A DNA stretch of 52,723 nucleotides, taken from the NCBI GenBank assembly GCA_016705245.1, contig JADIYM010000027.1:1-52723 (forward strand), read 5' to 3'. Below the pieces are notes generated by a model that was not told where the DNA came from, searched no databases, and saw only the letters and a program-made list of their open reading frames with translations. Below are positions 9,031 through 16,982 of this stretch, piece by piece (position 1 is the first letter of the stretch; every line of letters starts with the position of its first letter). The DNA comes from Blastocatellia bacterium. Lineage in GTDB: Bacteria; Acidobacteriota; Blastocatellia; UBA7656; JADIYM01. A program made the translations under genes and the position numbers.

Positions 9031-10128
9031 GTGATCGACTTGCCGCAACGCAGGTTTCGACTGGATCGCCTGTCGCGAGGAGCTCGTCCCCGCCTGTTCC
9101 TTTGCGGCCTGGTCTTCGCGTGTGTCATCACGCTCGGCGCAGGGCCGGCTTCGGCTGTGCCGCTCGCTGATTACCACCGACGCGTCGATGAGGCCATCGA
9201 GCACATTGCACAATTCCAGTCGACCGACGAGTACACGGCGCCCATCCCCCTCGCTCCCCAGCTCGAGCCCCTCAGGAAGTTGCTCCCGACTGCCGAGACG
9301 GTCGAGGTCGAAGGAGCGTCGATCGTCGTCGATAACACGTGGGTTTCGCGCTCACTCGACCGTTATGCCGTACTCGAGAACCTCGACGATCGTATCGACG
9401 CCATAGAACGGATCGCCGCCACGCTAGCCGAGATTGACCGGCACATCCTCGAGCTCGAGAAGGCTCCGCGTCACGCCTCGACCCAGGACCGGCAGCAACT
9501 CGACGAGATCCTCAAACGGTCGGAGTTCCAGGAGCGTGGCGAGCATCCTGTCTCGAAGTTCATCCGGGAGACGCGCGAGCAGATCCTGAAGTGGCTGGCC
9601 GACCTTCTCGAACCACTCTTCGGTGGCAAGACCGGAGAGGGAGTCGGATTCGTGCTCCGGCTCGCGATCATCGCGGCGGCGGCCGTTGCCCTGGCCCTTC
9701 TCGGCCGCGCCGTGTGGCAGGCCGTGGGCCGTCGGCGTAGCGCGGCCGTGCGTGGCAAGAAGATAATCTTCGGCGAAGAGATCGACGAGTCCACCACGGC
9801 GGCCGACCTCGCGTCGCAAGCGCGCGCACTCGCGGCGAAGGGCGACTTTCGGGGAGCGATTCGCCGGCTCTTCGTTGCGCTGATCTACCAGCTCGACGAG
9901 CGCGAGCTCGTGCGGCTTCGACCGCAGGCGACGAATCGCGAATACCTCGCGCTCGTCCGCCGGTTCGATCGCCTGCACCCTGTGATGGCCTCGCTGACAG
10001 ACACGTTCGAGCGCGTCTGGTACGGCGAAGCGACGATCGATCGAGGCGCCTACGACGCCTTCGAGCGAATGCACGCCGAGGCGTCCGGCATCGTCTCGTC
10101 GACGGCGACGCCGGCTCCGGCGAGGTAG
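9031..10128 (+). CDS. DUF4129 domain membrane protein
   Basis: Predicted 365 residues from a GTG start seven bases after the previous stop. The protein has a signal-peptide-like N-terminus (hydrophobic at about 21-38, ending ASA), a long extracytoplasmic helical region, a membrane helix near residues 210-230, and a cytoplasmic C-terminal DUF4129 domain. In that domain, GDFRGAIRRLFVALIYQL and LRPQATNREYLALVR match the family pattern, as does FERVWYGE. DUF4129 occurs at the end of transglutaminase-like membrane proteins and in stand-alone proteins of unknown function. The tight spacing with the upstream membrane protein suggests they act together in the envelope. Confidence 0.85.
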   Translation: MIDLPQRRFRLDRLSRGARPRLFLCGLVFACVITLGAGPASAVPLADYHRRVDEAIEHIAQFQSTDEYTAPIPLAPQLEPLRKLLPTAETVEVEGASIVVDNTWVSRSLDRYAVLENLDDRIDAIERIAATLAEIDRHILELEKAPRHASTQDRQQLDEILKRSEFQERGEHPVSKFIRETREQILKWLADLLEPLFGGKTGEGVGFVLRLAIIAAAAVALALLGRAVWQAVGRRRSAAVRGKKIIFGEEIDESTTAADLASQARALAAKGDFRGAIRRLFVALIYQLDERELVRLRPQATNREYLALVRRFDRLHPVMASLTDTFERVWYGEATIDRGAYDAFERMHAEASGIVSSTATPAPAR

Positions 10129-10388
10129 GGTGGCGGCGACACCGAATCGCAGCGGTGCTGCCGATACCTCCGCATTGCGTCTTTGCGTCTTCCTTTGCGC
10201 CTTTGCGAGTCCTCTGCGTCTCTGCGGGAACCTGACGTACGGCCGCGTTTCCCGCAGAGACGCAGAGGACTCGCAAAGACGCAGGAGAGCAACTGAAATG
10301 TGAACGACCGAGTCGACGCGAGACGACGTCAGATTGACCCACTACCCCGCATTGACGCCGTTTGCCGGCGTGGGGTCTACTTCCGTCG
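10129..10388. repeat. Intergenic region with perfect 28-bp inverted repeat (8-nt periodic arms)
   Basis: The arms at 10201-10228 and 10251-10278 are perfect reverse complements with a 22-bp loop. The left side extends back to about 10173 as a run of 8-nt units (gtctttgc, ttgcgcct, cctctgcg and similar). The unit is close in sequence to the elements at 30.07, 35.09 and 38.89 kb. Downstream is the probable promoter of the isomerase gene. Confidence 0.9.
10352..10381 (+). promoter_or_regulatory. Probable sigma-70-type promoter of the arabinose-5-phosphate isomerase gene
   Basis: A -35 like TTGACG (10352-10357), an 18-bp spacer and a -10 like TCTACT (10376-10381) are followed seven bases later by the ATG at 10389. 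No ribosome-binding site fits between them, so the message may be leaderless. The -10 matches the consensus at only four of six positions. Confidence 0.45.
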
Positions 10389-11378
10389 ATGCCCGTGAAC
10401 GATAGCGACGGCGTGCAACTGGCGATCGATCGCGCCCGTCTGGTGCTGGAGGTCGAATCGGCGGCGATCCGCGAACTCGTCGGCCGGATCGACGGTTCGT
10501 TTTCGGCCGCGGTCGAGGCCATCGCGGGATGCAGCGGAAGGGTCTTCACGAGCGGCATCGGGAAGTCCGGCATCATCTGCCAGAAGATAGCGTCGACGCT
10601 GTCGTCGACCGGAACGCCGTCGATGTTCATGCATCCGGTCGAGGCCATTCACGGCGACCTCGGAATGCTCCTGGAGGGCGACGCGATGATCGTGCTCTCG
10701 AGCAGCGGTGAGACTGAAGAACTGCTTCGGCTCGTGCCGGTCGTGAAGCGTCTTGGAGCGCCGCTCATTGGAATCGTCGGGCGCACGGACTCGTCACTCG
10801 CGCGCGAGTGCGACATCGTGCTCGACGCCTCGATTCGGGAGGAGGCCTGTCCGCTCGGCCTCGCTCCGACGGCGTCGACGACGGCTGCGCTCGCGATGGG
10901 CGACGCGCTGGCCATGGCGCTAATCGAACGGCGGGGATTCTCGGCCGAACAATTCGCGGAGCGGCATCCGGGCGGGAATCTCGGCAAGCGGTTTCTGCGA
11001 GTCCGCGAGTTGATGCACGGCGGAGACCGGCTTCCGCGCGTCGCCACCGATGCGACGGTGCACGACGCAATCTTCGAGATGACGTCAAAGGGATTTGGCG
11101 CGACCACGGTCGTCGATGCCGACGGGCGCCTGGCGGGAATCGTGACGGATGGCGATCTGCGTCGCCTGCTTGCAACGCACCCGGCCGATGCACTCGCAAC
11201 GCTTGTCGAGCACGCGATGACCCGGAATCCGCTGACGATCGACGGCGAAGAGCTTGCGGCGAGCGCGCTCGAAGTGATGGAGCGGCGGCATGTGACGTCA
11301 CTGCTCGTCGTCGACGCGGACCAACGCCCGACGGGGCTCCTGCACATTCACGACCTCTGGCGCACGCAACTGTTCTAG
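10389..11378 (+). CDS. kdsD: D-arabinose 5-phosphate isomerase (KpsF/GutQ/KdsD family)
   Basis: Predicted 329 residues from ATG 10389. The family interconverts ribulose 5-phosphate and arabinose 5-phosphate, the first step toward the lipopolysaccharide sugar KDO. The N-terminal SIS domain shows FTSGIGKSG and SSSGETEELL for sugar-phosphate binding, followed by a conserved CPLGLAPTASTTAALAMGDALA block and RHPGGNLGKR linking to two CBS domains (roughly residues 205-325). Length and domain order match KdsD/KpsF exactly. It appears to be transcribed alone, with its own promoter. It converges with the MobB-like gene at 11504. An upstream in-frame TTG at 10362 lies within the promoter and is unlikely. 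Confidence 0.95.
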   Translation: MPVNDSDGVQLAIDRARLVLEVESAAIRELVGRIDGSFSAAVEAIAGCSGRVFTSGIGKSGIICQKIASTLSSTGTPSMFMHPVEAIHGDLGMLLEGDAMIVLSSSGETEELLRLVPVVKRLGAPLIGIVGRTDSSLARECDIVLDASIREEACPLGLAPTASTTAALAMGDALAMALIERRGFSAEQFAERHPGGNLGKRFLRVRELMHGGDRLPRVATDATVHDAIFEMTSKGFGATTVVDADGRLAGIVTDGDLRRLLATHPADALATLVEHAMTRNPLTIDGEELAASALEVMERRHVTSLLVVDADQRPTGLLHIHDLWRTQLF

Positions 11379-11503
11379 GCGGGGGGCCGCCTCAGAACTC
11401 CGAGCGTTCGCGAGGGGCCGTACGATCGACGGGGCTCCATCGAGTGGCCAGCCGCTCGCTACCGCTCGGGGTACTGGGCCTCAGGCTGCCCGTGGGACGG
11501 AGT
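11379..11503. other. Convergent intergenic spacer with a fragment of the interspersed repeat
   Basis: Between two convergent genes. Bases around 11452-11482 contain the inner part of the 32-bp repeat element (cgctcgctaccgctcg) followed by gggtactgggcc. No terminator with a T-tract is evident. Confidence 0.55.
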
Positions 11504-12175
11504 TTATGAAGACGCGATGGCTGGAACGACGTTGCATCGAAGGCTGATCAGCTCCATCAACCGATCGAATTCGTCGTCGAAGTACAGTGTCGGAAGTTCG
11601 CCTTCGAAGCGCCTGGTGGTTGCCAGCTCGGCCAGTCGCCGCTCGACCGCGGCAGCGTTTGCCGACCGCGGACTGCCAAAGACGAGAACCGCGTCGGCTA
11701 GCGCGAGGACGGAAGCCGCCGAGGCCTTGATCTCGGGTTGTTCCGCCGTTGCGCAGACAATGGACAGCTCCGCGTCAAGCGTCCGGATCACCGACGTGCC
11801 TTCGACGATCACGCCCGCGGCGTCCTGCGAAACGCGCTCGAGGGCCATCGCCACGCCGTCGTCGACGGCCGACTTCGTCGCGATCACCCAGTGCACATTG
11901 GCCGCTCCGGCTTCCCAATACCGGCCTGTGTCCTTACCTGCGGAAAAGTTCTCATCGCGGCCGGACTTCACGATCGGCGCATCCTCGAGCAGATGGCTGA
12001 CGCAGCAGGCGTGGGGATCCTTTCCGCAAGACCGGTAGTGGCCTTTCGTGATCTTTATCGCTTCCCAGCCAGGAAGCTTCTCGAGCAGCCGGCATACCGT
12101 CGTCGTCTTTCCGCAGTTCGACGAAAACCCGCCGACGGCAATGATGGGAGGTCGGGTCTTCATTCCGGTGAGCAT
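11504..12175 (-). CDS. P-loop GTP/ATP-binding protein, MobB-like
   Basis: Predicted 223 residues. A clear P-loop GFSSNCGKTTTV lies near the N-terminus. Next are a cysteine/histidine-containing stretch (GHYRSCGKDPHACCVSH) and a middle part with VIVEGTSV, resembling the effector region of MobB-type proteins that help attach GMP to molybdopterin. There are no other molybdenum-cofactor genes nearby, so the MobB link rests on the P-loop type and overall layout only. The cysteines could bind a metal. The start is ATG 12175, with GGAAG about five bases upstream; MKTR at 12163 is an alternative. The gene is convergent with the isomerase, and its upstream side is a repeat array. Confidence 0.6.
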   Translation of the reverse strand: MLTGMKTRPPIIAVGGFSSNCGKTTTVCRLLEKLPGWEAIKITKGHYRSCGKDPHACCVSHLLEDAPIVKSGRDENFSAGKDTGRYWEAGAANVHWVIATKSAVDDGVAMALERVSQDAAGVIVEGTSVIRTLDAELSIVCATAEQPEIKASAASVLALADAVLVFGSPRSANAAAVERRLAELATTRRFEGELPTLYFDDEFDRLMELISLRCNVVPAIASS

Positions 12176-12239
12176 AGCCCCTTCCAGCTCGAATCTGCAG
12201 CCATCATTGTGCCGTCCGCCGCACACATTCTCCGGCTCG

Positions 12240-12931
12240 CTGCCTCTGGGACTACCCGCTCGCTACCGCTCGCGGTACTGATCCTGCCACGGCAAGCGTG
12301 GCGACTTGCCGGACGCGACGTGCAGCGTACGTTCCATTGACGGGGGATCAATACCCCGAGCGATCGACCGTCCGTGGGACGCTCGCTACCGCTCGCGGCT
12401 CAAAAAACGGGGGCCGCCCGCATGGTGCACTACCTGGCAGTTCGCTCCGCTGGTCCCCGTTCCTCGAGCCGCGAGCGGTAGCGAGCGTCCCAAGGACCGT
12501 GCCTGAAACCACAGACTCGTCGTACCGCTCGCGGTACTGATCCTGCCACGGCGAGCGTGGCGACCTGCCGGATGCGACGTGCAGCGTACGTTCCATTGAC
12601 GAATCAGTACCGCGAGCGATCGACCGTCCGTGGGACGCTCGCTACCGCTCGCGGCTCAAAAAACGGGGGCCGCCCGCACGGTGCACTACCTGGCAGGACG
12701 CTCCGCTGGTCCCCGTTCCTCGAGCCGCGAGCGGTAGCGAGCGTCCCAAGGACCGTGCCTGAAACCACAGACTCGTCGTACCGCTCGCGGTACTGATCCT
12801 GCCACGGCAAGCGTGGCGACTTGCCGGGCGCGACGTGCAGTGTACGTTCAATTGACGGGGGATCAGTACCGCGAGCGACAGCGGGCGGGTCGCCTTGGAA
12901 AAGACCGGTCTCACTCAGTGGGACTGTCCTA
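12240..12931. repeat. ~257-bp tandem repeat array carrying the 32-bp inverted element
   Basis: A second array without genes. The marker atcctgccac recurs at 12281, 12540 and 12796, giving periods of 259 and 256 bp. Each unit holds the reverse 32-bp element (12370-12401 and 12626-12657) and the forward element (12466-12497 and 12722-12753, each with one C-to-A change relative to the 1-kb array). A further segment contains tgcgacgtgcag and tccattgacg. The outer unit differs from the 190-bp unit at 1 kb, but the 32-bp element and its flank gctcaaaaaacgggg are shared. Apparent open frames across it are repeat translations. Confidence 0.92.
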
Positions 12932-13249
12932 CTACCCGTCCACACCCGAGTCCGTGGGCGACGAGGACTCCGGCTCGGCGAATCCTTCGAACAGGTCGTC
13001 AAAACCGAGCTGCGTGCTGACGTAACCATCGTGCGCATCTGCGTGCGCGCCGATCCGGTCGTTCGACTTCGCAAGTACGCGCCGGACTTCCTTCAGGTTG
13101 AAGCGAACCAGCCGTTCGGTCACGTACACAGCCGGAATCCGGCCAGTCCGACGCAGCCGATGGATCGTCGTTTCACTGACCTGGAGATGATCCGCAAGCT
13201 GCTTTGCCGTCAGATAGTCCGTCCGCTTGTCCGTCGATGGGTCGTTCAT
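12932..13249 (-). CDS. Excisionase-family helix-turn-helix DNA-binding protein
   Basis: Predicted 105 residues. Residues about 11-60 form an HTH_17/excisionase-type winged helix: YLTAKQLADHLQVSETTIHR, then LRRTGRIPAVYV and a wing with RLVRFNLKEVRRVL. The C-terminal 40 residues are acidic and low in structure. Such proteins act as DNA-binding adaptors in plasmids, phages and ordinary chromosomes. No integrase or recombinase is next to it, so a mobile-element role is not shown. It lies between a repeat array and the carboxypeptidase-regulatory-domain gene (15-bp gap), transcribed in the same direction as the latter. Confidence 0.8.
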   Translation of the reverse strand: MNDPSTDKRTDYLTAKQLADHLQVSETTIHRLRRTGRIPAVYVTERLVRFNLKEVRRVLAKSNDRIGAHADAHDGYVSTQLGFDDLFEGFAEPESSSPTDSGVDG

Positions 13250-13264
13250 CTGTGTCGGTATCCC

Positions 13265-13894
13265 CTACGATCCGCCGACTCGCACGAGTTTGAGGACCGG
13301 TGCGTTGACGATCTCACCGCCAAGGACGTTCACGACGGTCGTAGCCGGCTGGTACCGGTCCAGCGACGCCGTCAGTCGGTAGCGACCTTCGCCTCGTGGC
13401 ACCCGAGTCGCGAAGAGACCCATTGAATCCGTCCGTGTTTCGCGACGAAACCCTGAAACGGGAGCGCCACTGTCGTCCGGAATTCGCTCGATGATCACTC
13501 TTGCGCCGACGATCGAGAGGCCATCGGTGTTGAAGACGCTGCCTCGGACGACGGAGCCCTGATCGGCCTCGGGCAGCTCGACCTTCCGCTTGAGCTTCGT
13601 CTCGCGTCCGGCCGTCACCGTGACGACCTCGCGAAGCGCCGCATTGGAATAGCCGTCGGCCTCGAACTGCAGGCGATAATCGCCCGGCTGAACGTCGAGA
13701 CGAAACACGCCCTTCTCGTCGGTCGTGCCCTCGGCGTCAGCGGCGCCGCTCGCCAGTACGCGGGCGCCGGCGATGGCCTTGCCCTTCGCATCTACCACTC
13801 GGCCCGAGAGCCTGCCGGTCGCGCCTTGCGCCGACACAGCGATGACGCACGCCGTGAGAACGAGGACTGCAGTGACAATTCGTGACTTCCGCAT
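13265..13894 (-). CDS. Exported protein with two carboxypeptidase regulatory-like domains
   Basis: Predicted 209 residues from ATG 13894. It has a signal peptide (basic MRKSR, hydrophobic core, cleavage near VSAQG). The first carboxypeptidase regulatory-like (Ig-type) domain opens with LSGRVVDAKGKAIAGARV and continues with FRLDVQPGDYRLQFEADGY. A second domain follows (VVRGSVFNTDGLSIVGARV and FATRVPRGEGRYRLTASLDRY). These beta-sandwich modules are abundant in Acidobacteriota and Bacteroidota surface or TonB-linked proteins. This short stand-alone form has no enzyme domain, and its function is unknown. Frame upstream of 13894 is not supported. Confidence 0.82.
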   Translation of the reverse strand: MRKSRIVTAVLVLTACVIAVSAQGATGRLSGRVVDAKGKAIAGARVLASGAADAEGTTDEKGVFRLDVQPGDYRLQFEADGYSNAALREVVTVTAGRETKLKRKVELPEADQGSVVRGSVFNTDGLSIVGARVIIERIPDDSGAPVSGFRRETRTDSMGLFATRVPRGEGRYRLTASLDRYQPATTVVNVLGGEIVNAPVLKLVRVGGS

Positions 13895-14076
13895 TCGGTA
13901 CCCCGGATGGTGGATTGGCAGCAGTCTACTCCGAAAACGGAGACGTTGGGAACGACGAGAACCGGCGTGATGTGCGGACCTCGACACAGCCGCATCGTTC
14001 TTTCATCGACGCTGTCGGTTCAGATTGGTTACTATTCGGCGACCGACGCATCGACACGTCAATTGGACGAGACTAC

Positions 14077-14490
14077 ATGGAGATCGCCGGATTCAACTTC
14101 GTCATTGGCCAACTCGACGGATGCCGCCTCATCGAGAGCGTTTTTCCGGCCGTTTTCGACCAGCACCGTCTCTGGGCCGTCGCCGCCAGTTATCCGCTTC
14201 TATGGGAGGAGCAGATCCCCACCGTGACCATCAACGATGTCAGCGGCATGGGCGAGCTCGATGGCGAGGCTCCCAAGGTACTCGCGTGGATACTGCAGCA
14301 GAATCAGCTTCGCGCCCAGATCGTGGCTACGTCGTGGGTGATCGGAGCCAACGTTCGGGCCGGCGAACAGATTAGAGACGTGCTGCTCGAGGTTGGCCGA
14401 CCGACCGACACGATTTTCGCGACGGTCGACGAGGCTAAGGTCTATCTGCGCGACCGGATCCGTGTGAAACGCGACGGCCTGGCTTCTTGA
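14077..14490 (+). CDS. Hypothetical protein (STAS-like length and layout)
   Basis: Predicted 137 residues from ATG 14077, with GGACGAG about six bases upstream. The protein is soluble with no signal peptide. The layout alternates beta strands and helices, ending FATVDEAKVYLRDRI, which recalls small STAS/SpoIIAA-like proteins, but no diagnostic motif is present and I do not assign a function. The frame is open further upstream to 13882, but that part overlaps the divergent gene's start. It diverges from the regulatory-domain gene and converges with dnaB. Confidence 0.6.
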   Translation: MEIAGFNFVIGQLDGCRLIESVFPAVFDQHRLWAVAASYPLLWEEQIPTVTINDVSGMGELDGEAPKVLAWILQQNQLRAQIVATSWVIGANVRAGEQIRDVLLEVGRPTDTIFATVDEAKVYLRDRIRVKRDGLAS

Positions 14491-14504
14491 CTCAGGTGTG
14501 TGTT

Positions 14505-14612
14505 TCGCTGGTCAGGATCTCTGTGCGTTGTAGCATTCTCTTGGTTCTTCGGAGCCAAGAAAAATCCTGAAATCCTCTTCAAATCCTGACCATCCTGTCC
14601 ACTCACCTCATT
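14505..14612. repeat. Convergent-end spacer: CAGGATT-type repeat remnant and cUUCGg hairpin
   Basis: Contains a 9-bp stem at 14539-14547/14552-14560 closed by the exceptionally stable C(UUCG)G tetraloop (one G-U pair), and copies of atcctga / tcctgaccatcctgtcc related to the inverted repeats at 48.9 and 52.0 kb. ggtcaggat (14510-14518) pairs with atcctgacc. It probably acts at the 3' ends of the two convergent genes, but no T-tract is present. Confidence 0.6.
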
Positions 14613-14616
14613 TCAC

Positions 14617-15957
14617 TCAGTACCCCTCGTTCCAGAGGTTCTCGAACCGCGTGAACTCCTTGAGGAACGCGAGCTTTACCGTCCCGATCGGACCGTTGCG
14701 CTGCTTTCCGATGATGAGCTCGGCGATGCCTGAGTTTTCTTCCGTCGGGTCGTAGACCTCGTCTCGATAGATGAACGCGACGACGTCGGCGTCCTGCTCG
14801 ATGCTACCCGACTCGCGAAGGTCCGAGAGCTGCGGACGATGCTCGGTGCGCGTCTCGGGCGCCCGCGACAGCTGCGACAGCGCTATCACAGGAACATCCA
14901 GCTCCTTGGCGAGCATCTTCAGATCGCGCGAGATCTGCGAAACCTCGTTCGTCCGACTGTCGGTTCGTCCCCTTCCGGAGATGAGCTGCAGATAGTCGAC
15001 GACGAGCATGTCGAGTCCGTGCTCCTGCTTGAGCCGCCTCGCCTTCGCACGCATCTCCAGCGTCGAGATTCCCGGCGAATCGTCGATGAAGATCTTCGAC
15101 TCCGTAAGGCGGTGCAGGCCCTCCGCGAGCCGCGCCCATTCCTCCCGATTCAGGTAGCCGGTCCGGAACCGATGGGCGTCGCAGTGCGACTCGGAACAGA
15201 GCAGGCGCGACACGAGCTGTTGCGACGACATCTCGAGGCTGAAGACGCCAACCGAATAGCCGTTCCGGGCTGCGTACTGCGCGATGTTCAGCGCCAGGGA
15301 CGTCTTGCCCATGCTCGGCCGCGCGGCCACGACGACGAGATCCGAACGCTGGAACCCGGCCGTCAATTTGTCGAGATCCGTGAACCCTGTCGGCACGCCC
15401 GTGATCATCTCGGGACGACCGGCCATGGCCTCGATTTCCTCGAGGCGCTTGTGCGCAATCGTGCCGGCGTCCTGGAAGCCCTCGCGCATCCGATCTTCGG
15501 CAATGCTGAAGATCTGCTTCTCGGCCGTGTCGAGGATCGTGTCCGCGTCGTCCTCCTGCTCGAAGCAGGAAGCGATGATCTGATTCGACGCGGAGATGAG
15601 CTTCCGCAAAGTCGACTTCTTCTTCACGATTCGCGCGTATTGCTCGATGTTGTCGAGCCGCGGCATCGTGTCTATGAGGCCGGAGATGTACGTGCCACCG
15701 CCGACCTGCTCGAACTCGCCAACGCGGCGAAGCTCCTCGCCAAGCGTGATCGGATCGATCGCCCGGCCCATCTCGGACAGGACGACCATCTTCTCGAACA
15801 CGCGTCGATGCGCGTCGAGGTAGAAGTCGTCGGTCCGGAGCAACTCCATAGCCTGATTGCACAGGCGATTGTCGAGCAGGATCGCGCCGAGCACGCTGCG
15901 CTCCGCCTCGATGCTGGCCGGCAGGCTTCGATCCAGAAACAGGTCTTTCGCGGACAT
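14617..15957 (-). CDS. dnaB: Replicative DNA helicase DnaB
   Basis: Predicted 446 residues from ATG 15957 (MSAKDLFLDR). DnaB is the hexameric 5'-3' helicase of the replication fork. The N-terminal domain begins with SIEAERSVLGAILLDN. The RecA-like C-terminal domain contains Walker A ARPSMGKTS (Lys218), the FSLEMSSQQLVSRLL block, Walker B MLVVDYLQLI (Asp321) and the arginine-finger region near VIALSQLSR. The length is normal, and no intein interrupts the Walker A site. A longer upstream frame exists but is unlike DnaB. It is the last gene of the rplY-pth-rpsF-rpsR-rplI-dnaB run, a common arrangement in which rplI precedes dnaB. Confidence 0.97.
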   Translation of the reverse strand: MSAKDLFLDRSLPASIEAERSVLGAILLDNRLCNQAMELLRTDDFYLDAHRRVFEKMVVLSEMGRAIDPITLGEELRRVGEFEQVGGGTYISGLIDTMPRLDNIEQYARIVKKKSTLRKLISASNQIIASCFEQEDDADTILDTAEKQIFSIAEDRMREGFQDAGTIAHKRLEEIEAMAGRPEMITGVPTGFTDLDKLTAGFQRSDLVVVAARPSMGKTSLALNIAQYAARNGYSVGVFSLEMSSQQLVSRLLCSESHCDAHRFRTGYLNREEWARLAEGLHRLTESKIFIDDSPGISTLEMRAKARRLKQEHGLDMLVVDYLQLISGRGRTDSRTNEVSQISRDLKMLAKELDVPVIALSQLSRAPETRTEHRPQLSDLRESGSIEQDADVVAFIYRDEVYDPTEENSGIAELIIGKQRNGPIGTVKLAFLKEFTRFENLWNEGY

Positions 15958-16073
15958 GCGTGCGGGCGCTCCGGCGTTCGGCTGAAATCTGCGGGGGTCG
16001 ACCCAGAATCGGCATTTCACCACAAAGGCGCCGACCCTACAAACCGCCGCGCATGACTGCCGCCATAACGGTC

Positions 16074-16117
16074 GACGGCCGGCGTTCGAGCGCTCAAGCG
16101 CCCAAACGCCGGCCGTC
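16074..16117 (-). terminator. GC-rich hairpin between rplI and dnaB
   Basis: The arms 16074-16086 and 16105-16117 are perfect 13-bp complements, with a second small stem possible in the loop. There is no T-run on either side. It may end or attenuate transcription after rplI, or only stabilise the upstream message. Confidence 0.5.
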
Positions 16118-16141
16118 AAAACGGGCCGAATTGGGGGGACG

Positions 16142-16714
16142 CTACTCTTCGTAGTCCTCGTATTCGTCCTGATGCGCATCCGCGCCTTCACCCGGAGCCA
16201 CCGGATCGAATCCGGGAATCGCGGGAGCGGCCTCGACCGGCGCCGAGCCCGCCTCGTCGCCGCCTTCGGCCGTCACGACGATCTTGATGGGAACGAGCAC
16301 GTCGCGGTGAAGCCGCAACGAGACCTCGTGCTCACCCGTCACCTTGATGGCATCCTTCATCTTGATGCGATGACGATCAACCGTGTGACCCGCGGCCTCG
16401 AGTGCGTGAACGATGTCGAGCAGCGTCACCGACCCGAACAGCCGGCCTTCTTCGCCCGCCTTTCGCTCGAAGCTGAGCGAGAGACCGAGCAGGTTCTTGC
16501 TCGATTCCTCCGCCGCCGCGCGCTCGCGCGCCTCGCGCTTCGTCAGCACGCTGCGCTCGGCCTCGATCTGGCGGACGTTGCCCGCGGACGCCTCGACGGC
16601 AAGGCCGCGAGGCAACAGGTAGTTGCGGCCGTAGCCGCGACGCACGCGGACGATTTGTCCGCGATCTCCCAGATGTTCCAGATCCTCCCGGAGGAGGACT
16701 TCCATGTACGCCAT
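16142..16714 (-). CDS. rplI: 50S ribosomal protein L9 with acidic C-terminal extension
   Basis: Predicted 190 residues from ATG 16714, chosen because AAAGGAGG lies eight bases upstream. L9 binds 23S rRNA and bridges from the ribosome surface. The N-terminal domain has the L9 signature MEVLLREDLEHLGDRGQIV and GYGRNYLLPRGLA; the long connecting helix and C-terminal domain follow (FGSVTLLDI, HRIKMKDAIK, GEHEVSLRLH). The family is usually about 150 residues; here about 40 extra, mostly acidic and Pro/Ala-rich, residues follow the C-terminal domain and end in DEYEDYEE. It is downstream of rpsR with a short gap. Confidence 0.96.
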   Translation of the reverse strand: MAYMEVLLREDLEHLGDRGQIVRVRRGYGRNYLLPRGLAVEASAGNVRQIEAERSVLTKREARERAAAEESSKNLLGLSLSFERKAGEEGRLFGSVTLLDIVHALEAAGHTVDRHRIKMKDAIKVTGEHEVSLRLHRDVLVPIKIVVTAEGGDEAGSAPVEAAPAIPGFDPVAPGEGADAHQDEYEDYEE

Positions 16715-16733
16715 GTTGATGGCCTCCTTTCGG

Positions 16734-16979
16734 TTAGTCCGTGGTGTAGGGCAGAAGCGCCGCGTTGCGGGCTCGCTTGATGGCACGCGAGATCATGCGC
16801 TGACTGACGGCACTCGCTCCCGAGATGCGTCGCGGCAGGATCTTGCCGCGCTCGGGAATGTACTGCCGGAGCAGATTCACGTCTTTGTAATCGATGTAGT
16901 AGATCTTCTCCGCGAGGATCCGATCAACACGACGACGGCGGACGAACCCGCCACGCTTTCTTCCACGATTGGCTGACAT
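16734..16979 (-). CDS. rpsR: 30S ribosomal protein S18
   Basis: Predicted 81 residues. S18 pairs with S6 on the 30S platform. Visible signatures are VDRILAEKIYYIDYKDVNLLRQY and RGKILPRRISGASA with RMISRAIKRAR. The N-terminus is strongly basic, without the zinc-type CxxC seen in some lineages. It starts at ATG 16979, three bases after the rpsF stop, so the two are probably co-translated. Confidence 0.97.
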   Translation of the reverse strand: MSANRGRKRGGFVRRRRVDRILAEKIYYIDYKDVNLLRQYIPERGKILPRRISGASAVSQRMISRAIKRARNAALLPYTTD

Positions 16980-16982
16980 CGA

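Noticed and set aside
12932..13249. Mobile element or prophage marked by the excisionase-type protein
   Set aside because: No integrase, recombinase, att-site duplication or phage gene is visible; such HTH proteins are common as ordinary chromosomal regulators.
12298..13426. Open frames in the 12.3-13.4 kb region on the plus strand
   Set aside because: They are repeat translations running into the antisense of the HTH gene.
14839..16056. A 405-codon plus-strand frame antisense to dnaB
   Set aside because: It is a shadow of dnaB with composition typical of antisense frames.
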